Origin: Allium sativum
Taxonomy: Eukaryota > Streptophyta > Magnoliopsida > Asparagales > Amaryllidaceae
NCBI GenBank assembly: GCA_030737875.1
Contig: CM060920.1
Coordinates: forward strand, 482,018,861 to 482,082,860
Length of the DNA: 64,000 nt
Direction: 5' to 3'
This document shows, one piece after another, positions 10,812 through 23,118 of this stretch. Numbering within the stretch: position 1 is the first letter of the stretch; each line of letters starts with the position of its first letter. Under the pieces are notes generated by a model. It was not told where the DNA came from and did no database searches. It saw only the letters and a list, made by a program, of their open reading frames with translations. Position numbers and translations under genes: made by a program.

Positions 10812-12991
10812 AAAATAACCAGAATTTCCAATGATTGCATTGGAATGGATTTGAATCGAAATTGTCTTCGGAATATTTCGATGTTGGATTTCGTGATTAT
10901 ACAGATGTTGTTATGGAAATTTGAAAGATATATATATATATCATTATTTCCAATACGATATTTGTTAGTCGTAGAATTTGATATTGAATATAAGCCGGTA
11001 TATTTTCTATTCAAAGCCTTGTGTTTAATATCAAATGCGATTTGGGTTTGTCGTGAATGGTGTCTTCATTTACACTGTTCTTGAACCCAGTTGAGAAAAG
11101 ATGAAATCTTTTTCTTTAGATTTAATGAAGTATACCAATTAAATAATATTTAATTGGAATTGAATTCGAATTGATTTTTGGGTTTATCGTGAACAGTGTT
11201 TTATGTAACACTCGTTCTTTAACCCGATAATTAATAGAATGTGATTTTGGGTTGTCGTGAACGGTATCTTCAATAATACTGTTCTTAGACCCAAAGAAGT
11301 TAAGAAAATCATAAACTAACTGGAGATTAGTTAAGTTGAATGGTTTCAGAGGTATTGATCTGATGTTGGTTTCGGCCTTCGGGGTTAAAACTTAGGGAAT
11401 TGCTCGCTTGCTAATTCACGGTTAGGGACTGATTGAAATGTGATGTGATTTTGGGTTTATCGTGAACCGTGCTTTAAAGGACACTGATTCTTTAACCCAG
11501 TTACAGATTAAAACTAAGTGGAGATTTAATGAATCTTTAATTAGATTGAAATAATGGAGAATGGAGTATCACCAGTTTTGCTCCAGGCGATAGTTAAATC
11601 TTTAATTAGATTTGAACGTGAAATGGTAATTGGATTTACCGATAACACCGTGGTGTTAGATATGAAGTAAGACCCGTTTTACTTCATGGGATGAATAGGT
11701 TGGGATTGGGAAATTAAAACAAATGATTACTTTGGTAAGGTTCGCTAATCCCGACTAGTTCGAATTGATATTCAAAAGTAGATTAAAGAATAAATTTAAA
11801 GGATTTATCTTTGATAAAATTAATGGTAACCTTTCCCTATGGATGTTAAATTTAGAAACTAACTGTCGGTTAGCTAAGCAGAATGGTTTTCTGGATATTG
11901 ATCTGATCTTGGTTTCGGCCTTCGGGGTTAATATTTGGGGAATTATTCTCTTGATTAATTTACGGTTAGTGACTGATGAATTGGAATGAGGCGTATATTG
12001 TGTTTGTGTAACACTTATTTAAAATATATGCGAGTTATTCGGAAAGACCGGGTTTATCCCATTCTGAATAACTGATACGACGATAAGTCGAAGATGAAGA
12101 CGATGGTCGAAGACCGGAGGTCTTCACGTCGTTTGGGTAATTACTGATGATCTTGATTGGGCTGTACACCCAAGAAGATGGAAACAGTTGGTGATCGTCC
12201 AGACGTACTTGGAGATCGATGGATATGCGGGGTACTAGGTGCCTCCGGTTTCGTTCAGACCCAGAACGGACTTGTAAATGGACTGTGTGTCTGACATTGG
12301 ATTTCATTCTGTGTGACTGATATCGGTTGCATAGAGTGGTTTGCCTGTGTGGCATGCTAAGATGAAATTGATTGAGGCTTCTGTTGAAAAGCAAAGTCTT
12401 GTGGTGATGATCAAAGCACAGCCTGTGTGGCACAGCTTTGTGTAACGTGAATTCGCGAGCCTCACACCCCGGTTGTGAACCAAAAACGGGAGAAGGACCT
12501 CAGGGAGGGCATGCGTTTCTTTCTAGCTAGGGTGGTGTCAGTGACCTACCAGCCCTGACATTTATATACTTTTCACCTGTGTGGTTGTTGCTGTTGCGAG
12601 GCGCCTTGGTTTGATCGGACGATCCGGGTCCGATGGAGTCATTCATTGGCTCATTTACGCCCCAAAGGGCGGGGAAACGCAGTGTTCAGGAATTTTAATC
12701 CACATCGGTGGACCGGCCCTGACGATCCAAAGGCTTGACTGAGTACTTGCCTGAGGCTCGGGCTAGAGAGTCTCGAATCGGTTGAGGACTATCTTTTGCC
12801 TCGGTTCATAGATGGAAACCCAATTACCAAATACGTGACATTTGCGGTTTTAATTGTAGAACTAGTATGGCGACATGATATATGGTACCCATGCCGCCTA
12901 TGATTGATACTTATGATTTGAAGTTGTTTTATACACTACACACTGATAATAGTATCAAATGATTTGTTTTAAACGTATCAAGCATTCTTTG

Positions 12992-13063
12992 GCTGTTATA
13001 AGGGAAAACCCTATCCCCCGGCTTGCGTTGCATTGTGTGATAGGACCTGGGTCTTATAACAGC
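12992..13063 (+). other. Conserved LTR hairpin (E1 3' LTR)
   Basis: Same stems as at 3886-3957: GCTGTTATAAG (12992-13002) with CTTATAACAGC (13053-13063). Confidence 0.7.
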
Positions 13064-14328
13064 TTCATTTTTCTCTATTTAGCATTGCGCTGTTCGTTTT
13101 ATGCACTGGTATTCTTGGGAGGAAACCCGTTCCGTGTTATACGGCGTGGTCCCTTGATTTACCTAACTTTAAAATAAAGAATTAATAACTGTTTTAGTTC
13201 TCACACAAGTCCCATGACTGACCTGGAGTTTATTGTTTTAACCTAAACTCTGGGTGCCCCTATTTTGACACGGGCAGCTAGTAGTTTTGGTTTTGCAGAT
13301 TTATATTCACAGGATCCTGATTTACAGCTGGAACGATATCCGGAAAGCTTTGTATCCGTATATCTCTTCTAGTTGTGTATTGTATTATTTTCCGCTGCTA
13401 TGTATTTAAATGTAATTTAAATCTCTGATATTTCTGTGTAATATTTATTCATTTATACTCTGTATATTCTTGTAATCTGATGCATTGTTGTAATATACAA
13501 TGAAATGTCCTTCCGTCTGCGTTCTGTTGTGGCTTGTTCTCAAAACGATAGGGCGTTTCGAACGGTCTGGGTCGGTTTAGCGACTGATTCAGACCGAGCG
13601 AAAATCCTTTTCGTCACAGGAATAGACCCCTTTCGCTTATTAATTTCAGTTATATAACTTTACCCATTTAAGTCCATTAAGAAGCCCATAACATGTTGTT
13701 CTCTAGATTGTAATTCAAGGTCTGTAATCTACAATCATTATTATCATGTCGTTCATTATCCAATTTCATTGTTTACAAGTTATAATAACATGTTCTACTT
13801 AATGTCTAATTAAGTGTACCTTACCTCAATCAGGAAGCTTCATGTTAACATGTTACTCAATATATATCATTAAGTACAACTCATTTCATTTCATAAGTTT
13901 TCTTTCTTCATTTAATCCTATGTCGCTTGAGCGGGCTTCCGCTTATTATTACTTTCTATTATTAGACTTCTTAATTCCCATTTATATCTCTACTAATAAT
14001 AAGTGTACTTCATTCTTATTCATTAACCCTGACTTGGTTTAATACAACCTCTTGTTGGTCTTTACTTATTTACTTAGTTCTCTTAACTAAGGTTTATCAA
14101 TAAGTTTCTTTCCATTTATTATAACCTACGTTATAATTTCCACTTGTCCCTAGGACAAGCCTACCTATTATATAACACTCTCATTAACATAATTAATTAC
14201 AATAGGTTATTTTTATTCCCCGTTCATTCAAATTCTTATTCTGTTGTAACATCCACTCTATCATAAGTTGAACTTAACTTCGTGTCTTAGTAACATTATA
14301 TGTATCTTTATGCACTAGACCCCTCACA

Positions 14329-14401
14329 TTAAATTTACCACTTGTGGATGTTGGATATGTTGGGCGATTCCAGGCAGGCTACTACCATAAGTTGAATTTA
14401 A
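14329..14401 (-). other. Two-part LTR hairpin (element D)
   Basis: Outer stem TTAAATT (14329-14335) with AATTTAA (14395-14401). Inner stem ACTTGTGG (14340-14347) with CCATAAGT (14385-14392), one G-T pair. Internal loops of four and two bases separate the stems. A, B and C have the same plan with different stem sequences. Confidence 0.7.
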
Positions 14402-15350
14402 CCTCGCGTCTAAGTGCGATTACAATTTCCTATTTACTATAAATTTTCCATACAATTTACGCATGTTCATTCTTCTAAATTTTACTGTAATTCTATTTAC
14501 AACCTTTAGGCATAATAATCTCCTTAAACAAATATTCATGTTTATCGTAAACTCTATAATTACAGCATTTACAGTAAATTCGAATTCAAATGCATGTTTA
14601 AATTGAAACATGCTAATATGAAATAATTGTTCACAGCAGATTTTATCCCCAGTTATCACAATTATTCACAATTTCACTGTAGTTGACTTGCAATATCCGA
14701 TTAATATGTTATAAGAGCAGATTCATATACAATAGTAATCATTTTAACATGTCCTAAACATTTCTAATACATAATTTTCCATAATTATCAACTGTTTTGC
14801 AGATTAATTATAACGGGGAAATCAAACGATAAATATAACATTATTTAAAATGGTATAATTTAGATCCACTCACTTAACAGCTTTCCAATCCATGAATTTG
14901 ATCCAAATTTGTTGTTTCATGGCATTCCTAACCGAATCTATATTCAAAAACATCCATGGACTCATAATTCTGTTACTAAAGAAGAGGGAAAAGGAAGAGA
15001 AACCTAAATAAACCAGATTCAAAGACTTAACTAACGCCGATCAGAATTCTGAACACCCATTTGTAGATATATATTCTTTTCCTCCAAATCTTGAATCAGA
15101 ATTTCCTAAGACTAAATATTCTATTTTTTGAAGAGATTTGAGGAGGAAGAAGAATGGAAGAGCCTAAGCAGCGTCTTAGAAAGTATGACAATAAAGCTCC
15201 GTCATGCTAGCCTATTCATAGGTGTTGTAGAAGAGTCCGAACCATCGGATTTAAATTATAAAAATCTGAACCACACACGTCACCATAAAACACATCACAA
15301 AACTGCCTGGACCGTCCTAGGGTCAACCCGCATGTTGGTGGGTCGCCCCT

Positions 15351-15392
15351 GGGTCGACCCATAGATCGACCCAGGCAAACGTGGGTCGACCC
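15351..15392 (-). promoter_or_regulatory. GGTCGACC palindrome pair in LTR D
   Basis: Two GGGTCGACCC palindromes about 30 bases apart plus degenerate neighbours, roughly 100 bases upstream (element sense) of an AT-rich TATA-like site near 15250. Probable promoter-proximal element by position; the binding factor is unknown. Confidence 0.5.
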
Positions 15393-16295
15393 AACTGGGT
15401 CCAGCGAGCGGTTTTGGGGCGCGATGTTTACTGTTTTAACGCTTTTTATTTAAACGTTGGGTGCTTGCCCATTTTACCTCCTTTGATTTACTTTGTGCCT
15501 CTTATGAATCTCAATCAGGTTTGAATATCAATTCTACATATGCATAAATACATAGAATCTTATGACATTAATCTATTAATAATATTCCTTTTTCAAGCTC
15601 TAATTAATGTAATTAATGCACTATTAATTCATTGTTGTAGTGCATTGTTTTTATTCTTCTTCTTGCATGCATATCTTATTTGAACGTTAATTAATAACAT
15701 TAATCTTCTTTCAAATATATTTCAACTAATTTATAACCTTTTATGTTATAATCCATCTTAATATTTGAATTGCATGTATATATGCATGCCTTATCTTTGT
15801 TATAAATTCATTGCTGCATGACTTTTAATGCAATTACTTGATTGTTATATTCCTGTTTTGATTGCATTCATTTAATTTGAAATTCATGTTTATGCATGCT
15901 TTATCTTGATTACTAATCTATTAATAATCTTACTCTTTTTATTCTGTGTGCACTGATATGTTATTCTCCTTAACGCATTACCTTTAAATTATTGCATGCA
16001 ACCTAATTACTTTGTATGCAATCAATTTCTTCCTTCTTTTTAACGCATGCATTGCATTAATATATTACTCATTTTAATGCACTATATTTATTTTATTGGA
16101 TGCAATCTAACTACCTTTATTACATTAATTTTTTTCTTTTCTTTTTTTAATGCACTATTTGATTATATGCATTCATTCATTTCTTTCTTTTACTTTACAT
16201 CTTTTATTTTAGCATTAATGTTCATGCATATATACATATATGCACAATCTTTGTTTTATTACTCATTTATTACTCCATAAATGTGGGGTGTTTCA

Positions 16296-16308
16296 TTCTC
16301 CCACCTTT
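16296..16308 (-). other. Polypurine tract of element D
   Basis: On the minus strand AAAGGTGGGAGAA directly precedes the 3' LTR start TGAAACACC. Confidence 0.8.
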
Positions 16309-17959
16309 CGGAAATTTCATCCCTGAAATTAGAAAAGGGTAAAATTAAGTAATCCGCGCATAATATACATCCATCATGTATGCATCCAACTTTTGCAACC
16401 ATTTGTGTGCTTGTGCAAAGTGTAATACAACAAAATAATATATGAATGTAATGTATGCCTAGGCGGTACCTCCTATACGAATGCGAAATTCTCATGAAAA
16501 TCTTTTGAAAACATGATGCACACATCCAAAATATACTAGAAATTTCTAAATGAATGCAATATTTTGAAAATCAAAATGCTTCTTCACCCAAATTTTTCCA
16601 CACTCTTACTGAGCAAGAGCGTAATTCATCCACTTTTTGCATCCAAAACCCTACCAAGCAACTTTCATTTTTGAATTTTAAAAAAAATCTAATTTTCTAA
16701 ATTCGTTTTCTTATGTTACGAAAAGGCGGAAAATGGAAAACTTGACATCTTCCTTTTTTCTTTTATCTACCTTTTCTATATGTACTTGCCTTTTTATATG
16801 TTATATAAAGACCTATCTTCCTATCCAAACACAGTTCTCATAAGAAATTTTTCTCTGTTTTAAATTTTCTTTTTTAACTTATTTAGGAAAGATCCTTTTT
16901 TTTATTTCTCAAAAATTTCATTTTTCCTAACTTTCATGTTTGTTGCTTTACTGAATTTGTTGTTCCCTTTTTAGTTATGTCATTACATTCTTCTTGGCTT
17001 ATTTAACTTAATCCACTGATCTAAGTTTAGTTTTTAAATAAGCCTTCTTATCTTTCAACTAAAATTGGAAAACAAGTGCTCTACACAACTATTACCAAGG
17101 GCTAAGTATCATATGACCATGTCCCCTCTGATAAAGAAAAGTCCAAACAAAAGGATCTAAACTCTTACTTACCCTTTACCATCTAGTAGTCACTACTAGT
17201 CCCTGCTATGTGCTAACAATCTTTTCCAAGCAACAACCTACGCTCTATAATGCTTACGCATTCTACGGGAACTTACCATTATTTTCAAAAGAGTCCTTGC
17301 TATTTACTTCATAGCCTCAAAATATTTATCGCCTTCCCTCATGATTTAAAAACATGGTTTGGTTTTCTCAATTTATTTTTCCGTAATAAAACCTTCCACT
17401 GCCAAACCACAAAAAATGTCATCTAAAAAAATGCAAATCATTTTTTTTTCAAATCACAAAAACTGGAGTAGGCAAGGACAACTACTTCTTTATCAGTTTC
17501 ACAACCGTTGATTTTTATAATGTCTTTTAAAAACCTTACAACTAGGTACAAACATCTACTTTATTCTTAATTATTACAACTTATTTTTTCCGCTTAACCA
17601 AATTTTATGTCAAAGCAATCATCAAAAATGTTGTCAAAAGAAATCACTGTTTCCAAAATATACCCCAATTTATTTTAAAACTCAATACGTACTTTTCAAA
17701 TATGTCACATATATATATATATATATATTAAACATCCGAAATACTTCTTTTTCTTTCAAAGATTATTTCTACACAACTTGGCTAGTACATATTTTAAAAC
17801 CGTAAAATTTTAAGATCAAAACTAGAAAACACCATAAACTATCACTCAAAAACTTTTAATATCTCGACTTCTTAAAAGTTAACAATGTGGCTAGACTCAA
17901 TGTGGGTTTCCAACTAACCTAGACTCTCCTAGATATTCCCTCAAAGCCAATTCTCTCAA

Positions 17960-17991
<32 letters not shown>

Positions 17992-18326
17992 TCCTAACCC
18001 ATTTTCCTCTTTTACTCTTATCCAATTTATAGGGCTCTATTGCCAAACCCATTAATCTGAAATACTAACATTTCAGATACCAACATATGGGATACGTCTT
18101 CCTCCAATACAAGGCATATTGTATACTTTATACCCAAACCACCTAAGGGTCTCAAATTCCCATAATAATTCCTGTAGTGTACAAAACAGATATCCCAACT
18201 CTTTTCATATTCTTCTTTCCCTATTTAGTGGGTTCCTCAATGGATATAGTTGTATATGTATAATATTTATATTTTAAAAAATACAAATACATTTACTCAC
18301 TATCTATACAGGAATCCTAAACCTAG

Positions 18327-18338
18327 GCTCTGATACCA
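18327..18338 (-). other. Primer binding site of element D (tRNA-Met type)
   Basis: Minus strand TGGTATCAGAGC, two bases after the LTR end at 18341. Confidence 0.9.
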
Positions 18339-18340
18339 GA

Positions 18341-19339
18341 TGTAACAACCCGATTCCGACAGACCGATTTTAAAAAAAAATCACAATCTACCGAAACCCG
18401 AGTTGGCTTGTCTGGTATCCTGCAGAAAAGACAAAGATATCAAATATATCAAACTCAGAAAACATCTCACAGCGGAATAGAATAGAATAGAATAGAATCA
18501 AATATAACCTTACCCAAGTAATAATACTTCCTAACTAGTATCCATAGCTATCATATCTCTACCAAAAGCCTAATCTGCGGTAATGTTACGAGGACGGGGT
18601 CAGAACACAAGTTCTGGTGACTGGACTAAATTACACAATCTGAAGTAACCCTACATATATCGGTCTATTATGTGTTCTTATTTATTAGGTTACTTAGGGT
18701 TAATAGCACTCAAGGCTTTACACACACATCATACCCATTTACTTCCCAGTAGATTAACCTAATATGACATATATGTAGCTACCCCTAATATCAAGGTACT
18801 TTCTATGGTACCCTCCTCTCACGGTCTCCACCGTCATGCCATGGAAGCGTATGCAACACTCATCCGACGCCGGAGTGACGTACGGATCTCTATAAAACTA
18901 CATTACGTATGTAGCTCTAATCCTACACTAGAGCAACGTACGGATCTCCATAAAACTGCGCCACGTTTTGCATAGAACTATTATGGCCATGCTACGTAAG
19001 CATACGGACTTTCATATCCGAAACTCATCGACAAAGCTCGATCTTAACACGGAGTAATTCCCTAGCGTCTACGCTACATCACCCAGTGCGACATGCATGT
19101 ATCCAGATCCTCACACGTATGTACTATCTACTGTACCACGAGTTTCATAATAGGGCTGCATCTGAATGCACAAAACTTGGTCGGGAGATTTTCCATATCT
19201 GTATAGTCTACTAAAGAGGCATAAAGTACAAATATCTAAACTATGGTCTGCATTTCTATGGTGGCTATGGTCCCACCTCGACCCCTCTCTCAACTGGTGA
19301 AAGATTACATCAAGAGCTAAGTGACGTTCCCTTACCAAA
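18341..19339 (-). repeat. Part of the 5' LTR of element D
   Basis: Minus-strand LTR end (CGGGTTGTTACA) lies at 18341. The sequence runs rightward until it is broken at 19339 by CACTA-2. Contains a GAATA microsatellite (18476-18497) next to the conserved TTCCGCTG motif on the minus strand. It does not overlap the visible part of the 3' LTR, so the full LTR exceeds 3.6 kb. Confidence 0.72.
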
Positions 19340-19952
19340 CACTACGCTATAGATGGCCTATTGCAACGAAGATTTGTGGTGTTGCTAGCTACAATGTTGG
19401 CATTGCTATGTTGTTTTTTGTCTATAGCAACACACGCTTCAATGCGTTGGCATAGATGTCAACATGTGTTGCAGTAGCCGCATGAATAAAATTATCAATC
19501 CACTTCAACACGATTAAATGGTCCATGTTAGCGATCCGCGTGAAGTAATGTTTAGTCCAGATTAGCAATCCACATGTGAAATAATGTTTACGGCAGGAAG
19601 CAAAGACAAAGGTGCCAAACTAACAAAATATTGAAAGTTTCAATTGAAATTTAACAAAATACTCCGTTGCTCATCCTCTCAAACACCCACTCTCAGGTTT
19701 AATTAGGGATAAAGTTCCAAGTTTACAAGCTTAATTGGGGTTCGATTAGGGCAAGTTCAATTAGGGCTTCGGTGTTTCAATTAGGTCATCAATTGGGGTT
19801 CATTTGGGTTTCAGATTTCAGTTAGGGCTTCGATTTAATCTGCTACTTAAGTTATCACTCAATCTATATTTCAAATTTTTTTGATTTGATTGTTGTGTTG
19901 CCTAATTTACTTCTTTACTTGTGCCTAATTTACTGCTTTAAGGTATTACTCG

Positions 19953-20357
19953 ATGAACGATGAGGAAAAATTATGGGCAGAACTTCATAAGTTCAGTGAA
20001 GGGTACATCAGTGGAGTGAAACTTTTTATTTGAAATACTCTTTCTAGATTTGCAGTAGGTGACAAAATTACATGTCGTTGCAAAAAGTGTCATAATCGCA
20101 AGTGGCATTGTCAGGAAGTAATCTACAACCATTTGATTTGGAATGGTCCATCTGAATTGTACATGAAATGGATTTGTGAGGTTTCCTGTTTAGATCCTGA
20201 AAGGAGCGAAAACAATATGGATTGTGAAGCTGGAATAAATTTTGGGGATAAACTCGATGAGATGTTGCAACGTACTTGTGGTAACATGCAGAACAATGAA
20301 GATGGATCTTCTGATGGATCAAATGGAATAGATGTCGATGCTAGAAAATTTCATTAA
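19953..20357 (+). pseudogene. CACTA transposase, N-terminal transposase-associated domain
   Basis: From an ATG at 19953 the translation reaches an in-frame stop, then continues in a region with C-R-C-K-K-C-H-N, K-W-H and a following Y-N-H-L-I-W-N-G stretch. That is the cysteine-rich pattern of the domain found at the start of plant tnp2 transposases (C-x-C-x2-C ... W-H ... H-L). Premature stops mean it is not functional. Downstream to 20489 is degraded linker. Confidence 0.65.
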
Positions 20358-20489
20358 CGTGTTAAAGAGGGAAAACAACCATTATATCCCCGGTGTACTA
20401 AATTTTTGCAGTTAAGTTTCATTGTCAGACTTTGTTCTTTAAAATGCCTGCATAGGATCATTAAGTCTGCATTCAACGATTTATTATAG

Positions 20490-21925
20490 TTGATGAAAGA
20501 AGCTTTTCAACAAGCCCACATCCCTTTATCTTTCAATGCTACTAGAAATATCATTAAAGAATTAGCCCTCGATTACCAAAGAATACATGCATGTCCAAAT
20601 GACTGCATGCTATATTGGCTAGAAAATGAAAATGAAAATAACTGCAAAATTTTTGGTTTTTCAAGGTGGGTTATACCGAAAGAGAAATGGCTATTGACAA
20701 ATATTTGAAGAAGCGGATTCATAAAGTACCAGCAAACATGATGTGTTATTTTCCACTAAAACCAAGGTTGCAAAGGATGTTCATCTCCAACGAGTACGTA
20801 GAACTTATGTTATGACATGTAGTGGGAAGAAAAAATGATGGCAGACTTCGACAACCTGCTGATGGCGAGGCATGGAAGCCGATGGATGCCAGTTATTCTC
20901 ATTTTTCATTAGAAAATGGAAATATCAGGTTAGGAGTAGCATCTAATGGATTCAGTCCTTTTCGTACAATGACTACACAGCTAAACACAGGGCTGATCGT
21001 ATTGGTAAATTATAACATTCCACCTTGATTATGCATAAAGACAGAAAATTTAATACTTTCAACCCTTATCCTTGGTCCAGAGTCTCTTAACAATTATATT
21101 GATGTCTACATGCAGCATCTTATCGCAGAATTGAAAGAATTATGGGATCTTGGCATACGAACTTATGATGCCTTCACTGGTGGTAATTTCACATTACATG
21201 CAAGCGTGTTGTGGACGATCAGCGAATTTCCGTGCTATGCAATGTTATCCGGCTGGAGCACGAAGGGTTATTTAGCTTGTCCCATATGCCATTTCGAGAC
21301 TTCTTCAACTTACTTGAAACATAGTAAAAAAATGCGCTACATGAATCATAGGAAATTTTTAGACTCGGGACCCAAGTGATGGTTTGATAAGAAAAGGTTC
21401 AATGGTGAAATTGAAATGGACACCTCCTGGTATTTTATCTGGGACTGATATTGAAGAATTATTGGTTGGTTATGAAAATATTTTTGGGAAGAAAGAGTTC
21501 AAAAAGCGTAGAAATGAATCTCCTTTAAAAAAAGTCAAATTTTTTAATTTACCATATTGGAGTCAAAATGTATGTCGAATAACCTTGATGTTATGCACAT
21601 AAAGAAAAACATTTGTGATAACATACTTGGTACTTTACTAAATATTGATGGGAATTTGAAAGACCATTTAAATACTCGATATGATTTACAAGAGATAGGC
21701 ATCAGGGAGGTCCTTCATCCGGTTCTATCAACTGATCGGATTTACCTTGAGACGAGGGCTGCCATATTTGAAATGATAAACAAGGAGAATGAAATATTTT
21801 GCTTGGTATTTGAGAATGCTAAACTTCCTTATGGTTGTGCAGCTAATATCAGACAGTATGTAAAAAAAAAGAGGAAAATTGCAGGGTATAAGAGCCACAA
21901 TGCTCATTTTCTTCTCCATTACTAG
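20490..21925 (+). pseudogene. CACTA tnp2-type transposase core, broken
   Basis: Several adjacent open stretches (20490-20708, 20822-21028, 21110-21379, 21384-21602, 21557-21925) in different frames together show tnp2 features in the right order. These are an E-L-A-L-D-Y ... H-A-C-P-N-D-C-M-L-Y-W block, a L-R-Q-P-A-D-G-E-A-W-K block, E-L-K-E-L-W ... G-W-S-T-K-G-Y-L-A-C-P-I-C, and N-L-D-V-M-H-I-K-K-N-I-C-D-N. The protein would excise CACTA elements by binding their subterminal repeats. At least four frameshifts or stops separate the pieces. Confidence 0.8.
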
Positions 21926-21937
21926 CTACAGTTTGTC

Positions 21938-22486
21938 GTGAAGAAATATGTAAAACTTGAAGTTGCAATACCTATGATAAGATTAGGTGCATTTCTAAGA
22001 AGTCTTTGGAGTGAAAGTATCGATTTGGCTGATCTCAAGAGGCTACAAAAGGAAATTGTGGAATTTTTTTGTCAATTTGAGATGATATTCCCAAATGCTT
22101 TCTACGATACAATGGTGCACTTGCTAGTTCATTTATGCAAGGAACTTGAATATGGTGGACCTGCACATGTTCGTTGTACGTTTCCTATTGAGAGTTATCT
22201 TTGTAAACTGAAATCATGTGTTTGGAACAAAAGTAAACCCGAGGCATCCATTGTTGAAGGTTATCTTGTAGAGGAATGTTTGATATTCTGTTCAAGGTTC
22301 TTAGGTGGCAATAGAGCTGGAAAAATGCAATTTGAAACATGTCCACAGAATCTGGAATATCCTATTGGCACAGGAAGAAACGAAGATGGAAAAGATATTT
22401 ATATTAAAAATTCTAAATGGAAGGAATGTCACCGTTACATTCTATTCAATTATGGTAACAAGGAAATAGAGAGTTTACTTGGGTAA
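21938..22486 (+). pseudogene. CACTA transposase, DUF4218-like region
   Basis: An open stretch of 182 codons with M-V-H-L-L-V-H-L, a Y-G-G-P-A-H-V-R-C-T-F-P-I-E-S-Y-L block and I-V-E-G-Y-L-V-E-E-C-L-I-F-C-S-R-F. This matches the conserved region following the tnp2 core in plant CACTA proteins. It is the longest open piece in the gene and directly continues the preceding fragment. After it, 22487-23118 is intron-like AT-rich sequence with no coding signal. Confidence 0.78.
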
Positions 22487-23118
22487 GTTTTTAAGTTTTT
22501 TTTTAAATTTTAGTAGGTATTGAAGAATTAGAAAATCTGTTGGCTAAGTCTATTATCACCCCACAAATCTCTTTCCTCACCCTAGTATTTTTAGAAAAAA
22601 ATCTACACCCCATGAATTTCGTTTTCCACCCCATTTTTACCAGTATTTTCCCTATCTTTATGAATCCTTTATTAGTTATTTTGTTCCTTGTAGTTTTTTC
22701 TTTGCTTCACCTTTTCATAATAAATAACGTTTTCCTTTTTGAACGTGGCAGATGAAATTTTATGCAATTAGAGTTTACATTGGTTTATTTAACTAGAAAC
22801 ATGGACAACTTCGGTTAACATCAGTAATAATATTCTTCGCGTAGCTTGTGAAATGATGTCAACTAGATTAAAAAAAACTATTTTTGATGTCATCATTTTG
22901 CCAGCAAAATCAGTTCTTTTAAACAATCTACAAACATGTTATTGATTCTAGCCTCACATAGTGATAGTTGTAAATTTCATGTTTTAGCACTTTCAGGGAT
23001 TTCAGGCATGATTTGTACATAAGCTATGTTCACATTCATACAGAATTGTTTTTGGTATGGTCAGTTTCAGCTTTACTAAATAATCCAGCCAAATCTGTTT
23101 CTATCTTTTATAACCAGG

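Larger units (their letters stand above)
7275..10814. other. Target-site duplication AAA of the CACTA insertion
   Basis: AAA at 7275-7277 and 10812-10814 flank the element. The uninterrupted site in the 5' LTR near 1700 reads TTTTGAAAATAACC with a single AAA at the insertion point. Three-base duplication is the rule for CACTA transposons. Confidence 0.9.
1..13618 (+). mobile_element. Element E1: non-autonomous Ty3/gypsy-type LTR retrotransposon, large LTRs
   Basis: Two copies of one long sequence in direct orientation (1-4513 and 5548-13618) flank about 1.03 kb containing a tRNA-Met primer site right after the first copy and a polypurine tract right before the second. That is the layout of an LTR retrotransposon. 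The interior has no gag or pol, so the element cannot move by itself. The first about 28 bases of the 5' LTR lie outside the window, judged by aligning base 1 to base 5577. The LTR copies show scattered substitutions and a changed repeat number, so insertion is not very recent. The 3' LTR is enlarged by a CACTA insertion. E1 lies inside the 3' LTR of element D; its right flank begins ggaat, which should also be the left target duplication outside the window. Primer site, polypurine tract and LTR blocks match element T, a likely helper type. Confidence 0.88.
5548..13618 (+). repeat. 3' LTR of E1, interrupted by a CACTA element
   Basis: Starts TGTAACAACCCG after the polypurine tract and ends TCACA at 13618, where sequence of element D resumes. 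Without the 3534-base CACTA and its 3-base duplication it is about 4.5 kb, agreeing with the 5' copy. Differences from the 5' copy are single bases, small indels and one extra short-repeat unit. Confidence 0.88.
13619..16295 (-). repeat. Part of the 3' LTR of element D
   Basis: On the minus strand the LTR starts TGAAACACCCC at 16295. Running inward it holds a region rich in TGCATG motifs (about 16230-15660), two perfect GGGTCGACCC palindromes (15383-15392, 15351-15360), a possible TATA region (about 15250), a splice-donor-like GTGAGT (14873 downward), and a two-part hairpin (14329-14401). It is truncated at 13619 by E1. Confidence 0.75.
16296..18340 (-). mobile_element. Internal domain of element D, no coding recognised
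   Basis: About 2 kb of AT-rich sequence with simple AT repeats (17706-17730, 17960-17990). The part near the polypurine tract resembles the equivalent part of A and B (the block with AGGCGGT... at about 16460). No gag, protease, RT or integrase motif was found on either strand, so D is a non-autonomous or gutted copy. Confidence 0.6.
13619..19339 (-). mobile_element. Element D: Ty3/gypsy-type LTR retrotransposon remnant, minus strand
   Basis: On the minus strand a primer site (18327-18338) follows an LTR end at 18341, and a polypurine tract (16296-16308) precedes an LTR start at 16295. This defines an element reading right to left. Its 3' LTR is cut at 13618/13619 by E1 and its 5' LTR at 19339/19340 by CACTA-2, so both LTRs continue elsewhere. 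The roughly 2 kb interior has no recognisable gag or pol. D is the outermost and so oldest layer here. LTR architecture (hairpin, GGTCGACC cluster, splice donor, TTCCGCTG motif) links it to elements A, B and C. Confidence 0.8.

Noticed and set aside
12035..12433. 132-codon minus-strand ORF in the E1 3' LTR
   Set aside because: The same region of the 5' LTR (3145-3327) is interrupted, and the sequence is a conserved non-coding LTR block also present in T.
17960..17990. AT dinucleotide stretch as a possible origin or matrix attachment site
   Set aside because: Simple AT repeats are common in such sequence; nothing else supports a function.
20068..20322. Minus-strand ORF of 84 codons over the transposase gene
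   Set aside because: Shadow of the plus-strand transposase N-terminal domain, which has recognisable motifs.
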